From NCBI RefSeq assembly GCF_949987535.1, contig NC_080067.1:3906001-3970000 (forward strand): a DNA stretch of 64,000 nt, given 5' to 3'. Position numbers and translations under genes: made by a program. Numbering within the stretch: the stretch's first letter is position 1; every line of letters begins with the position of its first letter. Source of the stretch: Balaenoptera acutorostrata. Lineage: Eukaryota; Chordata; Mammalia; Artiodactyla; Balaenopteridae. The notes under the pieces were generated by a model, which was not told where the DNA came from, made no database searches, and saw only the letters and a list, made by a program, of their open reading frames with translations. Shown here in pieces: positions 45,895 through 57,948 of the stretch.

Positions 45895-46085
45895 ACTGTG
45901 CGAAATGCCCTGCGGATATCATCTTCCTGTTTTATCTTCATAACCACCCCACGAGGTAGAAATGAATCTTCCTGATCTACAGATGAGGAAACCGAGACCC
46001 AGAGAGGCAAGGGATCTAGACTGAGTCTCCCACTAATCAGTCTTAGAGCTGGGATCCTAACACAGGCCTCCGACCCCAGGCCCTG
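45895..46085 (-). repeat. MIR SINE
   Basis: ATCTTCATAACCACCCCACG, CTACAGATGAGGAAACCGAG and AGAGGCAAGGGATCTAG are antisense MIR. Confidence 0.9.
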
Positions 46086-46194
46086 CTTCTCCTGTGGGGT
46101 CCTGGACCTGCAGCGTTTGCAATCTGCATTTTCACCCACCCTCTCCCCCCAGGGCGATCTGCCTCCACCTTCCCCTGCTGCCCTGGGTCCACGG

Positions 46195-46370
46195 TCTTAT
46201 TCTGACCCTCACGGACCCTGCTTTTTACCTTTCGGAGTCTCAGTTGCTCATCTCTACAATGAAGATGGTCACAAGATTGGAGAATTCAGTGGCACTTAGC
46301 AGCCGCTTTCTAAAGGTCTCTGTGGAGCTTTTTTGAAGTTTCTGTAAACGGCACTATGTAAATGGCATCA
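46195..46370 (+). repeat. MIR SINE fragment
   Basis: GAGTCTCAGTTGCTCATCTC and TACAATGAAGATGGTCACAA, then AAACGGCACTATGTAAATGG, are sense MIR. Confidence 0.65.
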
Positions 46371-46744
46371 ATAATTAAAACCTGACTTTCAAGAAGTTAC
46401 TTTGGAATGATAATAGAAGTAATACACACTCAGTATAGGAGATTTGGAAAATAAAAGATACAGAAAACATAAAATTCTCCCATAAATCCACTATCCTGAG
46501 ATAACTGTGGAAACATTTAGTTGCATTTTTTCCCCCAGTATTTTCTCTCTGTATATGTGTTTGTGATTAAATATATTATTTCTACAAATAGGGATCGTTC
46601 TGTATGTATACATTTGCACCCTGATTTTTTTTCTCTTCGCATTGAAAAAGTTCTTTAAGCTCGTGAATACACAAGCTGCCTTCCAGGGCTCAGAATCTGA
46701 GTCAGAAAGTTCTTTCCATCTAGTTATTTTTGTTTTTTGCTTTT

Positions 46745-47395
46745 TTCTTTTTTGTAAATTTTATTGAAGTACAGTTGATTTACAATGTTGTGTTAATTTC
46801 TTCTGTATAACAAAGTGACTCAGTTATACATATATATATTCTTTTTCATATTCTTTTCCATTATAGTTTGTCACAGGATATTGAATATAGTTCCCGGTGC
46901 TATACAGTAGGACCTTGTTGTTTATCCATTCTGTGTACAATAGTTTACATCTGCTAATCCCAAACTCCCACTCCAGCCCTCCCCTACCTCCCCCCAACCC
47001 TCAACCACGAGTCTGTTCTCTATGTCTGTGAGTCTGTTTGTTTCCTAGATATGTTGATTTGTATCATATATTAGATTCCACATATAAGTGATATCATATG
47101 ATATTTGTCTTTCTCTTTCTGACTTACTTCACTTAGTATGCTAATCTCTAGGTCCATCCATGTTGCTGCAAATGGCATCATTTCATTCTTTTTTATGGCT
47201 GAGTAATATTCCATTGTATATAGGTACCACATCTTTATCCATTCCTCTGTCGATGAACATTCAGGTTGCTTCCATGTCTTGGCTACTGTGACTAGTGCTG
47301 CTGTGAACATTGGGGTGCCTGTATCTCTTCAAATTAGAGTTTTGTCTGGCTATATGCCCCGGAGTGGGATTGCTGTATCATATCTTTCCATCTAG
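46745..47395 (-). mobile_element. L1 3' end: 3' UTR and ORF2 tail
   Basis: The minus strand frame at 47310-47071 encodes the L1 ORF2p C-terminus (VTVAKTWKQPECSSTEEWIK, MWYLYTMEYYSAIKKNE, KDKYHMISLICGI), followed by the cetartiodactyl 3' UTR. It is 5'-truncated. Confidence 0.95.
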
Positions 47396-48354
47396 TTTTA
47401 TTTCCTTCTACTTCGATTTAAGAATTAAGATCGGGACTGCCCTGCGCTTGAGGATTTCAGAGATAAACCCATGTGTTTCGAGCGAGGAGCTCACGAGGGG
47501 CGGTGAGCTCTTCTGCAGGCAGGCCCAGGAGACTGCAGAGCCCTGCAGGGGACCCACGTTTGTTCTGGGCATCTCCGCGACTCCGCCTGTGGGACGAGGA
47601 ATGAAAGCTGGGCTTCCAGCCGTGCACGTTCCTTCCAAGTAGGAGTTGTCTGCTTTTCGCTTTTGTTTTCAAGTCTCTGTGCCCCAGCGCTCAGCACTGT
47701 GCTGGTACATAGTAGGGATGCAGTAAATTTGATGGATGAATGGGTCAGTAAATGAGTTGGTGAATGAATGAAGGAAGGAAGCGGAGAAAGCGGGCAGCCG
47801 CCTAAGGCTACAGCTAAGGCATCTCCTCCCACTCTCCCTTGGTCCCACCTACACCTCAAGTTCCACCGTGAGATTACTTCCTTGCAGCAGTCTTTGAGGG
47901 CCTGTTCTCACAAACGAGCGTCCCTGGGAGGGCTACCTGTGTCGTTTATTAGCCTTTTGCAAATATGTTGATGCTGGGATTTTAAGAATGCGTTTTCCTA
48001 TGGTTTACCATGGTCAATAATATTCTAGGTAAGCCAGCTTCCTAAGCTAAGTTTTCTGTCCATTGGAATATTCATAAATTATCTGCCCATTAAGGGTGTT
48101 GTCCCCAGGAGCAAGGAGACTTTACCTTAAAAAGCTCCAGGAATGTCGGGAGCAGTAGAATCTTCTCAATGAATGGTCTTTGGGGGGGTGACACTGTTAC
48201 CCCTGGCAGGGCTGGAATAATCTGGATGGGGTGGTGTGACCCCTACAAACTGGAGGCTTTGCTCCGGGAAGGGCTAGTGGCAAGCAGAACTGGGTAGAGG
48301 GCCCACCCGAACAGAGAAGGGGTTCAGTGAACTTGGACTTGCTCCATGCCGTGT
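47396..48354. other. No gene; possible MIR/L2 tail at 47.69-47.77 kb
   Basis: CTCAGCACTGTGCTGGTACA, TAGTAGGGATGCAGTAAATT and a GAATG-rich end resemble an ancient SINE/LINE terminus. Confidence 0.45.
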
Positions 48355-48371
48355 CTTTATAGGGAAATCTT

Positions 48372-48506
48372 TTGTTTGTTTTGTTTTTTAAATTTTTTGT
48401 CTGTGCGCACGGCATGTGGGATCTTAGTTCCCCAAACAGGGATCAAACCCGGGCCGCCTACATGGGAAGCTCGGAGCCTTAACCACTGGACCGCCGGGCA
48501 AGTCCC
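48372..48506 (-). mobile_element. Short CHR-type SINE with perfect TSD
   Basis: GGATCTTAGTTCCCCAAACA to CCACTGGACCGCCGGGCAAG. CTTTATAGGGAAATCTT occurs at 48355-48371 and 48507-48523. Confidence 0.95.
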
Positions 48507-48599
48507 CTTTATAGGGAAATCTTAATGCTCTGAGTCAGCTCTCCAGCTGACAACCAAGAGGAAGCAAGTGAGCAGTGCAACACACACCGTCTTCACGGC

Positions 48600-49205
48600 C
48601 ACCCCAATACAGCCGTCATCACCGTGCGCCCCGATTCCCGCAGTGGCCCCTTCATTAGCCTTCCTGCCACCACTGTAGCCCCCAAACATTCTGCATCTGC
48701 ATCTGCAAATCCCAAGTCAGATCAGGTCGCTGCTCTGCCCAAAACCCTCCAGTGGCTGTCCAGCTCTGAGCAAAATCTGAATCTAAATTGACATGGTCCT
48801 GTGTGATCTGGCATTCCCAGCCACCTTTCTGATTCCATCTCCTGCTTCTTTCCCCCTTGATCATTGTACTAGAGCTGCCCGAACAGATCTGCCCTGTTCC
48901 CACCCCAGGTTCTACCCTGCCTCACTCCCTCACTTCCCTCAGGGCTCTGCTCAAATGCCCTGCCTGGCCCACCTAAAAATAATAACACCCTCCCTCCCTC
49001 TTCCCCCCAAAAAAACCCCTGCCCCACTCTCTACACCCAACCCTGCTTTATTTTTCTTCATAGCGTCTCTCATCACATGACATTTAATATTTGTTTATGT
49101 ATCTCCTTCTCAACTAGAATAGAAGTTCCATGAGAACAAGGATGCTTGTTTAGTTTCCTCTACTGCTGTGGTCCAGTGCCTAGAACCTTGCCTGGATCTT
49201 AATTG
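48600..49205 (+). mobile_element. L2 LINE 3' end
   Basis: AAAACCCTCCAGTGGCTGTC, TGTGTGATCTGGCATTCCCA, AGGGCTCTGCTCAAATGCCC, AATAGAAGTTCCATGAGAAC and CAGTGCCTAGAACCTTGCCT are the L2 3' region in order. Confidence 0.9.
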
Positions 49206-49210
49206 TTTTT

Positions 49211-49937
49211 TTTTTTTTAAGTGAATATTGAATAACTCTTAAAGAACAACGGTATGATTTTATTTTTTTATAGTTCCATCACCATTCTTCCAGTTCAGTG
49301 TTCCTCTCTATTAGTCTTTATTACAGTGCTCTTTATTTCAAAGGAAAATCCAGACTCAGAAGTAGCAGGCAGTTGTAAATAGATTCCGAAGTGTAATAAA
49401 ACATGCAATGCTTCTTTTCATTTGCTCCGCAAACAAGGCTATGGAATAGTGGGGATGTGATTCTGTCCCGTGTGCAAGGGTTTCCTGGTTTATTTTAAGG
49501 AGGGCCAAAGATCCTGAGTTTTTGTACAGGAGAGCATCTGGCATTGTTTTGCAGGTTTAGCCATGGGACTGTAGGACAGGGTATGAGGGCTAAAGTTTAA
49601 ATGCCAGGGTTCAAAACACTCAGGGGTTTGGGAGATGACTTTTCTCAACTTGATTTAAAACATTTTTTTTGAAAATCCATAGTTTCATGCAAAACTCAGC
49701 GTAACAGATAGGCTGCGTTTCAGTTTAGCTTACTTACCAAAAATTGTCTAAGTTCATTAACGATGTACCGGCCTAACGGTTTCCTTTCCATCTTTATATT
49801 TTTATTAAGTGCATCGTTGAATTTCAGGAATGGCATCTGTCAAGCTACAAGCCCAAGAAGGAGGGAGGGTATTTATTTCATGAACTGATGTCATGCCTCT
49901 GAAAATACCCTTCAAAACTTTCGTCAAGCCCCTACAT
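49211..49937. other. No recognised feature
   Basis: AT-rich intergenic DNA. Confidence 0.5.
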
Positions 49938-50060
49938 CAATATTTCTCAAACTTTATGGTGCAGGAGAAATCACCAAGGGAATCTTGTTAAAAGTGTGTA
50001 GATTCCTGGGTCCCACCCACCAAGATCTGGATCCCTTACATTTGGGGGCAGGTTGGGGGC
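49938..50060 (+). repeat. MER5-type (hAT-Charlie) fragment
   Basis: ATATTTCTCAAACTTTATGG, GAAATCACCAAGGGAATCTT and GATTCCTGGGTCCCACCCAC are the MER5A left half. Confidence 0.75.
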
Positions 50061-50883
50061 GAGAGTGGCCTTGCAAAGCCAGTGCCCTGGGAGTGTGAGA
50101 TGGAGGCTCCTGCTGAACGGCCCGAAACCACCAACTCCACCCAGAGGCTCCTTAGAGATTCTGGCGCTGAGACAGTTCTTCTGGAATGTTCTCCTGGGAA
50201 CCAACAAAGGAATCTCCCCAGAAAGGAGGGCAGACAGGGAACTGAAGAGAAGCAAACACCCCCAAATACTGCACTTTAATAGACCCACTCGGAAGCATCC
50301 AACATTTTGCAGACCCTCTTTGGAAGTCATCGAAAGATAATTCTTGTTAATCTTGTCAAGATAAGCTTTAAGATGATAGATTGATAAAGACACCTCCTTT
50401 TAAAATTTGAGACTATCTTGAACTACCCAGTCGATTATAGTGGCCCCTCTGGACCCATTCTGGTTCCTTACTGCTCATTTCTGGTACGGGAACAGTGACC
50501 CGGAGATGAGCCCAGCTCCTCCGTCAGAGAAGTCTAGTGGCTGATTTTCCAGGATCTGGGGAACCTGTCCTGCCTACCGTCTACCCTGAGACCCGTTGAT
50601 TGCCTGTGAACATTCTGCTGTTAATTGTTGTGATGGGGGTGGTATAGTGTTTATGTTGGCTTTTCCCCCCATGAATCTTATCTTCTGTTTTCATTGTTTT
50701 AAAAATGCACACATCGTGCATAGACACTCCTTGTTCAAAACAAACAAAACACAACTATATGAGTCAAAAGAGAAAATCCCCGCAACCCCTTCCATGGTCT
50801 AGGGCCACACAGAGAGCCCCACGCTTCTAGGTGGGGGCATGTCATTCCAGACCATTTTCGAGGTGTTATAAAAATGTCCATTA
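50061..50883. other. No recognised feature
   Basis: Overlapping 95- and 140-codon frames on opposite strands at 49.97-50.39 kb are not recognisable and start in MER5 sequence. Confidence 0.5.
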
Positions 50884-51218
50884 GGGCTTCCCTGGTGGCG
50901 CAGTGGTTGAGAATCTGCCTGCCAATGCAGGGGACACAGGTTCGAGCCCTGGTCCGGGAAGATCCCACATACCGCAGAGCAACTAGGCCCGTGAGCCACA
51001 ACTACTGAGCCTGCGCGTCTGGAGCCTGTGCTCCGCAAGAAGAGAGGCCGAGATAGTGAGAGGCCCGCGCACCGCGATGAAGAGTGGCCCCCGCTTGCCG
51101 CAACTGGAGAAAGCCCTCGCACAGAAACGAAGACCCAACACAGCCAAATAAATTAATTAATTAATTAAATTAAAACAAAAACAAAAACAAAAACACTTGC
51201 TTTAAAAAAAAAAAAAAA
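50884..51218 (+). mobile_element. CHR-type SINE, full length
   Basis: A box TGGCGCAGTGG, B box GGTTCGAGCCC, body, ATTA repeats and A tail. TGTCCATTAG flanks both ends. Confidence 0.95.
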
Positions 51219-51329
51219 GTGTCCATTAGGCCAGGGAGAGGAATAGATGTCCATTTCGCTCCCCAGAGCTATGGCCGAACCATCCCACCTCCTTTCTCTC
51301 TCAAAGACCTAAATGACTTAGGAAGGTCT

Positions 51330-51930
51330 TGAGCCCTTCCCTCTGCTCCTGGCATCACCCCACGCAGCCATCAACCAGCTGCCTTCCTGCCGTACTTTAT
51401 TCACTGAAGGTTTACTTTCTCAGCGTACTGTCTTCCTCTCCATTTGACTCCTGTTCCCATTCTTGGTCATTTCAACACCCACATCAGGGTCTCTCAGTAC
51501 CACTGACTGTCAGTAACTTGTTCCCCCTCCCCGGCATCCATCCCCCGTCGCAGCTTTGACTTGGCAGCACCAGTCATGGTACCCAAGGTCAACTTCAAAC
51601 ACTCTGCTCTCGGACCAACACCTCCCACCTGCTCCAGCTGCCTTTCACTCCGCTGCTTCTTTCTCTTGCTTGGACATGCTAAGCCCCCTTTCCTCTTCCA
51701 GGAGTTTGCGCTTACTTTCCGTCAACCCAAGAGGGAGTCTTACAGCTCCCCACTTTGCTGGGTTATTCTCTGGTTCAGTGTCTCTTAAAAATGTCACCTC
51801 TCCCGGGAAGCCTTCCCTTTCCCAGTCACTCTCTTTCAACATCTGCTTTATTCCTTCACAGAACTCATCATGATCTCTAATTGTCCTGTTATGTGTGACT
51901 TCATGTGGGATGAGAACTCTTAGGGTTTCC
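51330..51930 (+). mobile_element. L2 LINE 3' region (diverged)
   Basis: CTCTCGGACCAACACCTCCC, TTCAGTGTCTCTTAAAAATG, TCACCTCTCCCGGGAAGCCT and CACAGAACTCATCATGATCT follow the L2 order. Confidence 0.6.
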
Positions 51931-51964
51931 TCTCTCAACAGCACAGAGAAGTTTTCTTAAGTTA

Positions 51965-52752
51965 AAAAAAAATTCCAGCAATACAAATGAACTTATTTAC
52001 AAAACAGAAATAGACTCACAGACATAGAAAACAAACTTAGGGTTACCAAAGGGGAAGGGGGCGGGGAGGGAAAAATTAGGAATTTGAGATTAACATGTAC
52101 ACACTGCTATATATAAAATAGATAAACGACAAGGACCCACTGTGTAGCACAGGGAACTCTACTCAATTATTATTTTTTTAAAACCTTAAGTCCTGCTTAA
52201 AATATATATATTTTTAAATGAATTTATTTATTTATTTATTTTGGCTACATTGGGTCTTCGTTGCTGCACGCGGGCTTTCTCTAGGTGCGGCGAGCGGGGG
52301 CTACTCTTTGTTGTGGTGCGCAGGTTTCTCATGGTGGTGGCTTCTCTTGTTGTGGAGCACGGGGTCTAGAGTGTGCGGGTTTCAGTAGTTGTGGTGCATG
52401 GGCTCAGTAGTTGTGGCACGTGGGCTCAGTAGTTGTGGCTCGCGGGCTCTAGAGTGCAGGCTCAGTAGTTGTGGCGCACAGACTTAGTTGCTCCACGGCA
52501 TGTGGGATCTTCCCAGACGAGGGCTCGAACCCGTGTCCCCTGCATTGGCAGGCAGATTCTCAACCACTGCGCCACCAGGGAAGCCCTCTACTCAATATCT
52601 TGTAATAACCTATAATGGAAGAGAATTTTAAAAAAGAATATATATATATTTATATACATGTATAAATGGATCACTTTGCTGTACATCTGAAACTAACACA
52701 GCATTGTAACTATAAATATCAACTATATTTCAACAAAAATTAAAAAAAAAAA
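51965..52752 (+). mobile_element. L1 3' UTR, interrupted by a SINE
   Basis: AATAGACTCACAGACATAGA and AACGACAAGGACCCACTGTG before the SINE; AATATCTTGTAATAACCTAT and CATCTGAAACTAACACAGCA after it. Confidence 0.9.
52168..52586 (-). mobile_element. Longest CHR-type SINE in the window (~420 bp, four modules)
   Basis: The B box GGTTCGAGCCC and head are intact. The body holds four CAGTAGTTGTGG modules (near 52383, 52405, 52427 and 52465). CTCTACTCAAT is duplicated at 52156 and 52587, inside L1. Confidence 0.9.
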
Positions 52753-53529
52753 ACACTGAGAAAAAGAAATTCCAGCTTCAGGATTCAAATGAAATTACTT
52801 AGTGGGACTTGCTGTTGGTACATTTCTGAAACGGAGGTCCCACCCAAACCCTCTCCACACTTCAGTGCTCCCTGCCTTGCCCTGGGCTTGCAGGTCCCTA
52901 GAAGTGCAGACACGGCTGCTACCTGGATTAAAACCCCACCCCACAAAGGGACCCGGAATTTCTGAGGCGTGTCCTCGCTGAGGAGTAGAACGCCTGCCAG
53001 AGGGGGAGTGGGCAGGCACTCCTGGGGGAGGACTCGTTTCCATGTCCGCAACCGCAGTGTGCCCGGCACTGAATACGCACAAAAAACACCTCTCAAATGT
53101 TGTAGCTGAGTTTATGCTCAAGTTGCAGATTTGTGAGCAAAAAATGTCGGTTTAAGCCACTAAGTTTTATGGTCATTTTTACGCAGTCATACACAACTAG
53201 ACCAGACATACTGAGGTTCATGGGCTTAACGGTCACCCAGTGGAAAGCGAGTCTCACAGGGAAAAAGACAGGGATGGGGGGTGATTCCTGGGTCCCAGGG
53301 GAGGAATGGGAGCTGCCAGGGGGACAGGTACCGGTGGGTGGGGCAGCCCAGGGGATGCACAAGGGTGCCGAGGCTGCAGAGGACAGATCGACAAAGGGGG
53401 AGGTGTCCATTTAGGCTCACAGACCCAGGGAAGCAGTCAGTCACTTACTCCGAGTGGAGATATTCTGCCCGGTCCTTGCTATCAGAATAGACAACATTCC
53501 TTCAACTTTTTAAAATGTGCCAGTCACAT
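52753..53529. other. No recognised feature
   Basis: GC-balanced intergenic DNA. Overlapping frames of 93-108 codons on both strands have no known domain. Confidence 0.5.
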
Positions 53530-53690
53530 ACATGACCTCTAATCCCTGCAATCTAAGAGTCGGTGTTATTTCTTCTCTTTTACGTCAGTTATGAGGAAAT
53601 TGAGGCTGGGAGACTTGCAGCAGCCTGCTAGAGGTCACGGAAATCAGAAGCGGCAAAACCACGATTCAAACGGGACCCTGTTTAATGATC
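53530..53690 (-). repeat. MIR SINE
   Basis: GTCAGTTATGAGGAAATTGA, GGCTGGGAGACTTGCAG and AAATCAGAAGCGGCAAAACC are antisense MIR. Confidence 0.7.
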
Positions 53691-53729
53691 AAACCACTGT
53701 TCATTGCTGATCACTTTGACAGGTTACTA

Positions 53730-53825
53730 AACAGCTCTTAGTCTCAGTTTCCTCGTTTGTAAAACGGGAGTGGTAATTGTTTTCATCTCGAAGAGAGGAG
53801 AAATAAAATAACACGTTAGACCAAA
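53730..53825 (+). repeat. MIR SINE
   Basis: CTTAGTCTCAGTTTCCTCGT, then TTGTAAAACGGGAGTGG, is the sense MIR core. Confidence 0.75.
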
Positions 53826-53829
53826 GCTG

Positions 53830-54130
53830 TCCGGTATGACAGCCACTATCCACCTGTGGTTGGTCTGAACTGGGACATGCTCTCAGTGTAACACACATAC
53901 CAGGTTTCAGAGGCTTCGCATGAAAAAAAGATGGTAAACAATCGCAAGAATTTTTTATATTGATTACATGTTGAAATGATAATATTGGGTTTAAAAATAT
54001 GTTATTAAGATGGATTTTACCTGTTCCTTTTTTACTTTTTGAAATGTGGTTGCTAGACATTTTATTATATATGTGGTTTGCATTATATTTCTTGTGGATG
54101 GCTCTGATTTGGCCCCCTAGACTGAGAACA
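53830..54130 (-). repeat. Common ancient mammalian repeat, family not assigned
   Basis: AGCTGTCCGGTATGACAGCC, TGATTACATGTTGAAATGAT, TTTTGAAATGTGGTTGCTAG and GGTTTGCATTATATTTCTTG match a widespread repeat whose ends read as inverted versions of each other. Confidence 0.55.
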
Positions 54131-54149
54131 TTAAGAGGTGGCCATTAGT

Positions 54150-54272
54150 GGGACTTCCCTGGCGGTCCAGCGGTTAAGACTCCGCACTTCCGCTGCCGGG
54201 GGCACAGGTTCGATCCCTGGTTGGGGAACTAAGATCCCACATGCCACGCGGTGCGGCCTTAAAAAAAAAAAA
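54150..54272 (+). mobile_element. Short CHR-type SINE
   Basis: GGGACTTCCCTGGCGGTCCA head and B box GGTTCGATCCC. Imperfect target copies AAGAGGTGGCCATTAGT and AAGAGTTGGCTGTTAGT flank it. Confidence 0.95.
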
Positions 54273-54290
54273 AAAGAGTTGGCTGTTAGT

Positions 54291-56039
54291 ACTGAGACAG
54301 CTTAGCTTGGCATGGCCCATATCAGAACCTTGCAATTCTACCATTTCTTTCACTTACTTGCGTTGGATACTTTTTCTCTATAACCTCACTTAATCCTCAC
54401 AAGAGCCATTCTGTAATTTGATGATGGTTTAAAAAAAAAAATCTTTCCCGTGTTTGTTGGTCTTCTTTCTCCTAGTGCATCTCCCTGCAATTCATGATGA
54501 GAGCATCCTGTGAAAAGGGCCCGTGGGCTTTTCCAAAGGGCAGGAAGCAAAGGGAAGCTGGGAGGACGGTGCTAGGCTTGAGAGGCAGGGACGCTGCTAA
54601 GAGCCAGAGAGGACAGTGCTGAGGGGGGGCGGGAGAGAGGAAAGGATCTGGCTGCTGGGACCTGCCCGGGGAGGTGGTCTCTTCCAGGAGCGAGGCCTGG
54701 CTGCCTGCAGCTGAAGGTTATCCTGAAGCGGGCTGGTGCCCAGGCGGCGGGTGGCGGGCTGGCCTCTGAGTGGAGGGACACCTACTTCTCCACGCAGACC
54801 TGGGTCCTTCCTGCAAATCCAGACATGCCACTGGGTGCTTCCGTCGGGGCTGTCACAACAGACTTCAGGTAATAACCCGTGCTAAGGCAGAGTTTAATGT
54901 ACAGTAGAGACTTTTGCCTAACATGGTTCTTCCCACAATCTGAGATAGTAACAGTGTTCAGAAAACCCTGAACCCCATTATCCCTCCTCCCTCCAAGAGT
55001 CCTACCGGATCGGATGCTTTCTGTTACGTGACGGTAGGGGACGTTGCTCCGGTTTCTACGTTCAAGATCCTGATTCTAATTCCCCATCACTCGGAGAACA
55101 AAGTGGACTTTTCTGGAATGAATCATGCCTTCAAGAAAGGAATCACATGCTTTCCTTGGGAAACTTGCAACCTCGCTCCCTGTCCCAGAGGGACAGAGGG
55201 TAATGATTTCATGTTGTCGGCTGCTTACTCCCCAGAGGTTCTGAAACACGGGCTTTCCTTTGAAAGGAAAGATGCCTCATTTTTTTCTAAAGGCGTTGCA
55301 CGGCTCTCCGTGGCACGGCTAAGCCCTGGCATCCGCCACAAAGACATTTGTGTGTCCTTTTAGGCTGTGGGCCAGGCACGCAGACTGCCCAGACTTTCTG
55401 CCCATCTGCCAGACGGAGGGCAAAGCCCTGGATCCTGCCAGCCCCAGGCCACGGGGACGCTGTTCGGGGACAAAGACAGCCCTGCTCCTGCCCCAGCAGT
55501 GGGCCCAGGGCCCAGGTGTGAGCCTCGGGCCCCCGCCCGCCCTCTGGCTGCTTGACCCCAGGCATAGCCGTGGACCGCAGAGTGAGGTTAGAAAGGCCGG
55601 GGCAGGCAGCTTCGTTTGACGGACCAAAGGACCGTGTGTGGCCTGCCAGGTGTGTGACAAAGACTGCCCAGGGATGTCTCCTTCTCTGGGGGAGCCTTGA
55701 CGTAGTGGCGTCTGCGGGCTGAGCAGCAGGGCCTCTGAACAGAGCCTGAGAAAGCCACTTCCTCCCCCCCCAGCTCTTTGATCCCTGCCAGCCCCGTGGA
55801 GTTCCCCAAGTTGGGGAAGCAATTCATCTTTGAAGTTATGGGAGCTGGCTCTGGAGAGACCTCACAGTTGCAACCTTGGCGCTGTTACCACCGGTGCCTT
55901 TGGCAGGCCGTCCCCCCTTTTCTGTAGCCGAGTCCCCGCAGAGGCCGACCTCAGATGAGTGGTCGGGGCAGTAGCGACTTGGTCGGTGCAGGAACAGGCC
56001 AGGGAAAGGGGGAAATGCAGCTGCCTTAGTGCATTTGGG
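54291..56039. other. No recognised gene; GC-rich patch at 55.3-56.0 kb
   Basis: Overlapping frames up to 167 codons occur on both strands where GC is high. None shows a domain and none keeps a clean start-to-stop context. Confidence 0.5.
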
Positions 56040-56225
56040 CTGCCCTAATGGATACCATTTCCTGGGTGACTTATAAACAACAGAATCTTGTTTCTCACAG
56101 TTCTGGAAGCCGGGAAGTCCAAGATCAAGGCGCCTGCAGCTTCAGTGTCTGATGAGAGCCTGCTCCTATGTCACAGACTGTGTCCTCACGTGGCAGAAAG
56201 CGCAACGGAGCTCTCTAGGGCCTTT

Positions 56226-56512
56226 AAAAAAAAATTGACATATAATTGACATATAACATTGTATTGGGGGTATACAACATAATGATTTGATATATGTCTG
56301 CATTGTGAAATGATTTCCACAGTAAGTTCAGTTAACAGCCATCACCACACACAGTGACAATTTCTTTTTCTTCTGATAAGAACTTTTAAGATCCAATCTC
56401 TTAGCAGCTCTCAAATATACAATACAGTATTATTAACTATAGTCACCATGCTGTACATGACACTCCCATGACTTATTTATCTCATAACTGGAAGTTTGCA
56501 ACTAGTGTGTCT
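56226..56512 (+). mobile_element. L1M-type 3' UTR fragment
   Basis: ATTGACATATAACATTGTAT, TACAACATAATGATTTGATA and ATACAATACAGTATTATTAA are the L1M 3' UTR. Inserted in the repeat around it. Confidence 0.85.
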
Positions 56513-56643
56513 CTCTCTCTTTTTTTTTTTTTTTTGGCCATGTCATGCGGCTTGCGGGATCTCAGTTCCCTGACCAGGGACTGAACCTGGACCATGACAG
56601 TGAAAGCCTGGAATCCTAACCACTAGGCCACCAGGGAACTCCC
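56513..56643 (-). mobile_element. Short CHR-type SINE
   Basis: GGATCTCAGTTCCCTGACCA to CTAGGCCACCAGGGAACTCC. Youngest layer of the nest. Confidence 0.9.
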
Positions 56644-56805
56644 AAGGGTCTCTTTTATAAGGGCATTAATCCCACTCATGAAGGCTCCACCCTCATGACC
56701 TAATCACCTCCTCAAGACCCCACCTCCAAATATCATCACATTGGGGGTTAGGTTTCAACATATACATTTTGGGGAGGACACAAACATTCAGTCTATGGAA
56801 GCAGC

Positions 56806-57793
56806 CAATAGGGTGTGTTATTAAGCCAGCTACCACAGTGGGCAACTGAAGCTTCAACCTGCAGGGAAACTCCAGGAAGCAGTAGGGAACACACAGCTCA
56901 CAATCATCCCAGCCAAGGGGTGAGGGAGCTGGGGTACGTATACCCCATACATGTTGGATACCCATTAAGGGCCTCCCAAGTGGGTAGTCAACTCCCAGGC
57001 AGTTCCGGCCTGTCATGTTCATGGGCAAAGTGGATTTTTGCAGCCTAAAGGCGGTTCTCACAAAGATACAGGGGCAGGCCACTGGGAGCCAGGCTGAGTT
57101 GCACCCAAATGGTAAGGAGATATGGGTGGAGTGACTGGAGTGTCTGCTATACCCCCTAAGCCTCCTGTACTATGGAAAACTGAGAGTACTCACAGCTTTT
57201 ATCTTGTAGGAGGGATGGAATAAAAAGTTAGGTCCTTAGCACAACGAGTGGCCTACAGCAGTGCTTGTTAAATGTTGGCCATTTTTACTGGGACCATCCA
57301 GTTTTTGCCCTAGAATTTTGTTTGCTGTTCCATCATTTCTTTTATTTCCTTGAGATCCCTGAGCCTTTGTGCCTCAGCACCAAAACACGCGGGTCTAAAG
57401 AGAGGGACTCATGCCTTGCTTTTGTTCGTCCCCCAATTTTGAAGACGTCACTATTACCTTGTTGAGTTGAGATGCAGTAAGTGACCAGCCAGGGTGACTT
57501 CTGCCTGGAACCCCTGCTGCCTGCCCAGTGGTGGAGTTGGGGAGGTCAGCAGGAACAGCCCCTATTTATATACTGGGAATCAAAGAGTAGAAAAAGCTGT
57601 CTTTGCTCCCCGGTTGGGCCTCAGAGGACCTGCACAAGGTTTGGCGGGGGGAGAGATGGAAGGGTAAAGAGGTGGGCTTTCATTTTTCATGGGTATTGCA
57701 CACACACATGTATTTCACCATATGAGAGGGAACACAGCATGCCTTAAAAGTTTCATATATCCAATCATTTCTACATGATTATTTCTGTTTGTT
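56806..57793. other. No recognised feature
   Basis: Intergenic DNA. A 129-codon minus frame (56693-57082) partly lies in repeat sequence and is not a known protein. Confidence 0.5.
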
Positions 57794-57910
57794 TGTTTTT
57801 TCGGCTGCATGGTGTGGCTTGTGGGATCTTAGTTCCCTGACCAGGGATTGAACCCATGCCCCCTGCAGTGGAAGTGTGGAGTCCTAACCACTGGACCACC
57901 AGGGAAGTTC
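57794..57910 (-). mobile_element. Short CHR-type SINE
   Basis: GGATCTTAGTTCCCTGACCA to CACTGGACCACCAGGGAAGT, with a TTTG-rich tail. Confidence 0.9.
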
Positions 57911-57948
57911 CTATTTCTGGATGGGAATTATGAGTGATTTTTTTCTTT

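Larger units (their letters stand above)
56040..56805 (+). repeat. Ancient interspersed repeat split by L1M and SINE
   Basis: GTGACTTATAAACAACAGAA, TCACAGTTCTGGAAGCCGGG and GTGTCCTCACGTGGCAGAAA lie left of the insertions. TCTTTTATAAGGGCATTAAT, TCATGACCTAATCACCTCCT and CACAAACATTCAGTC lie right. This is one very common mammalian repeat. Confidence 0.75.

Noticed and set aside
55319..55822. 167-codon minus-strand frame in a GC-rich patch
   Set aside because: Overlapped by other long frames on both strands; no domain, so GC content is the simpler explanation.
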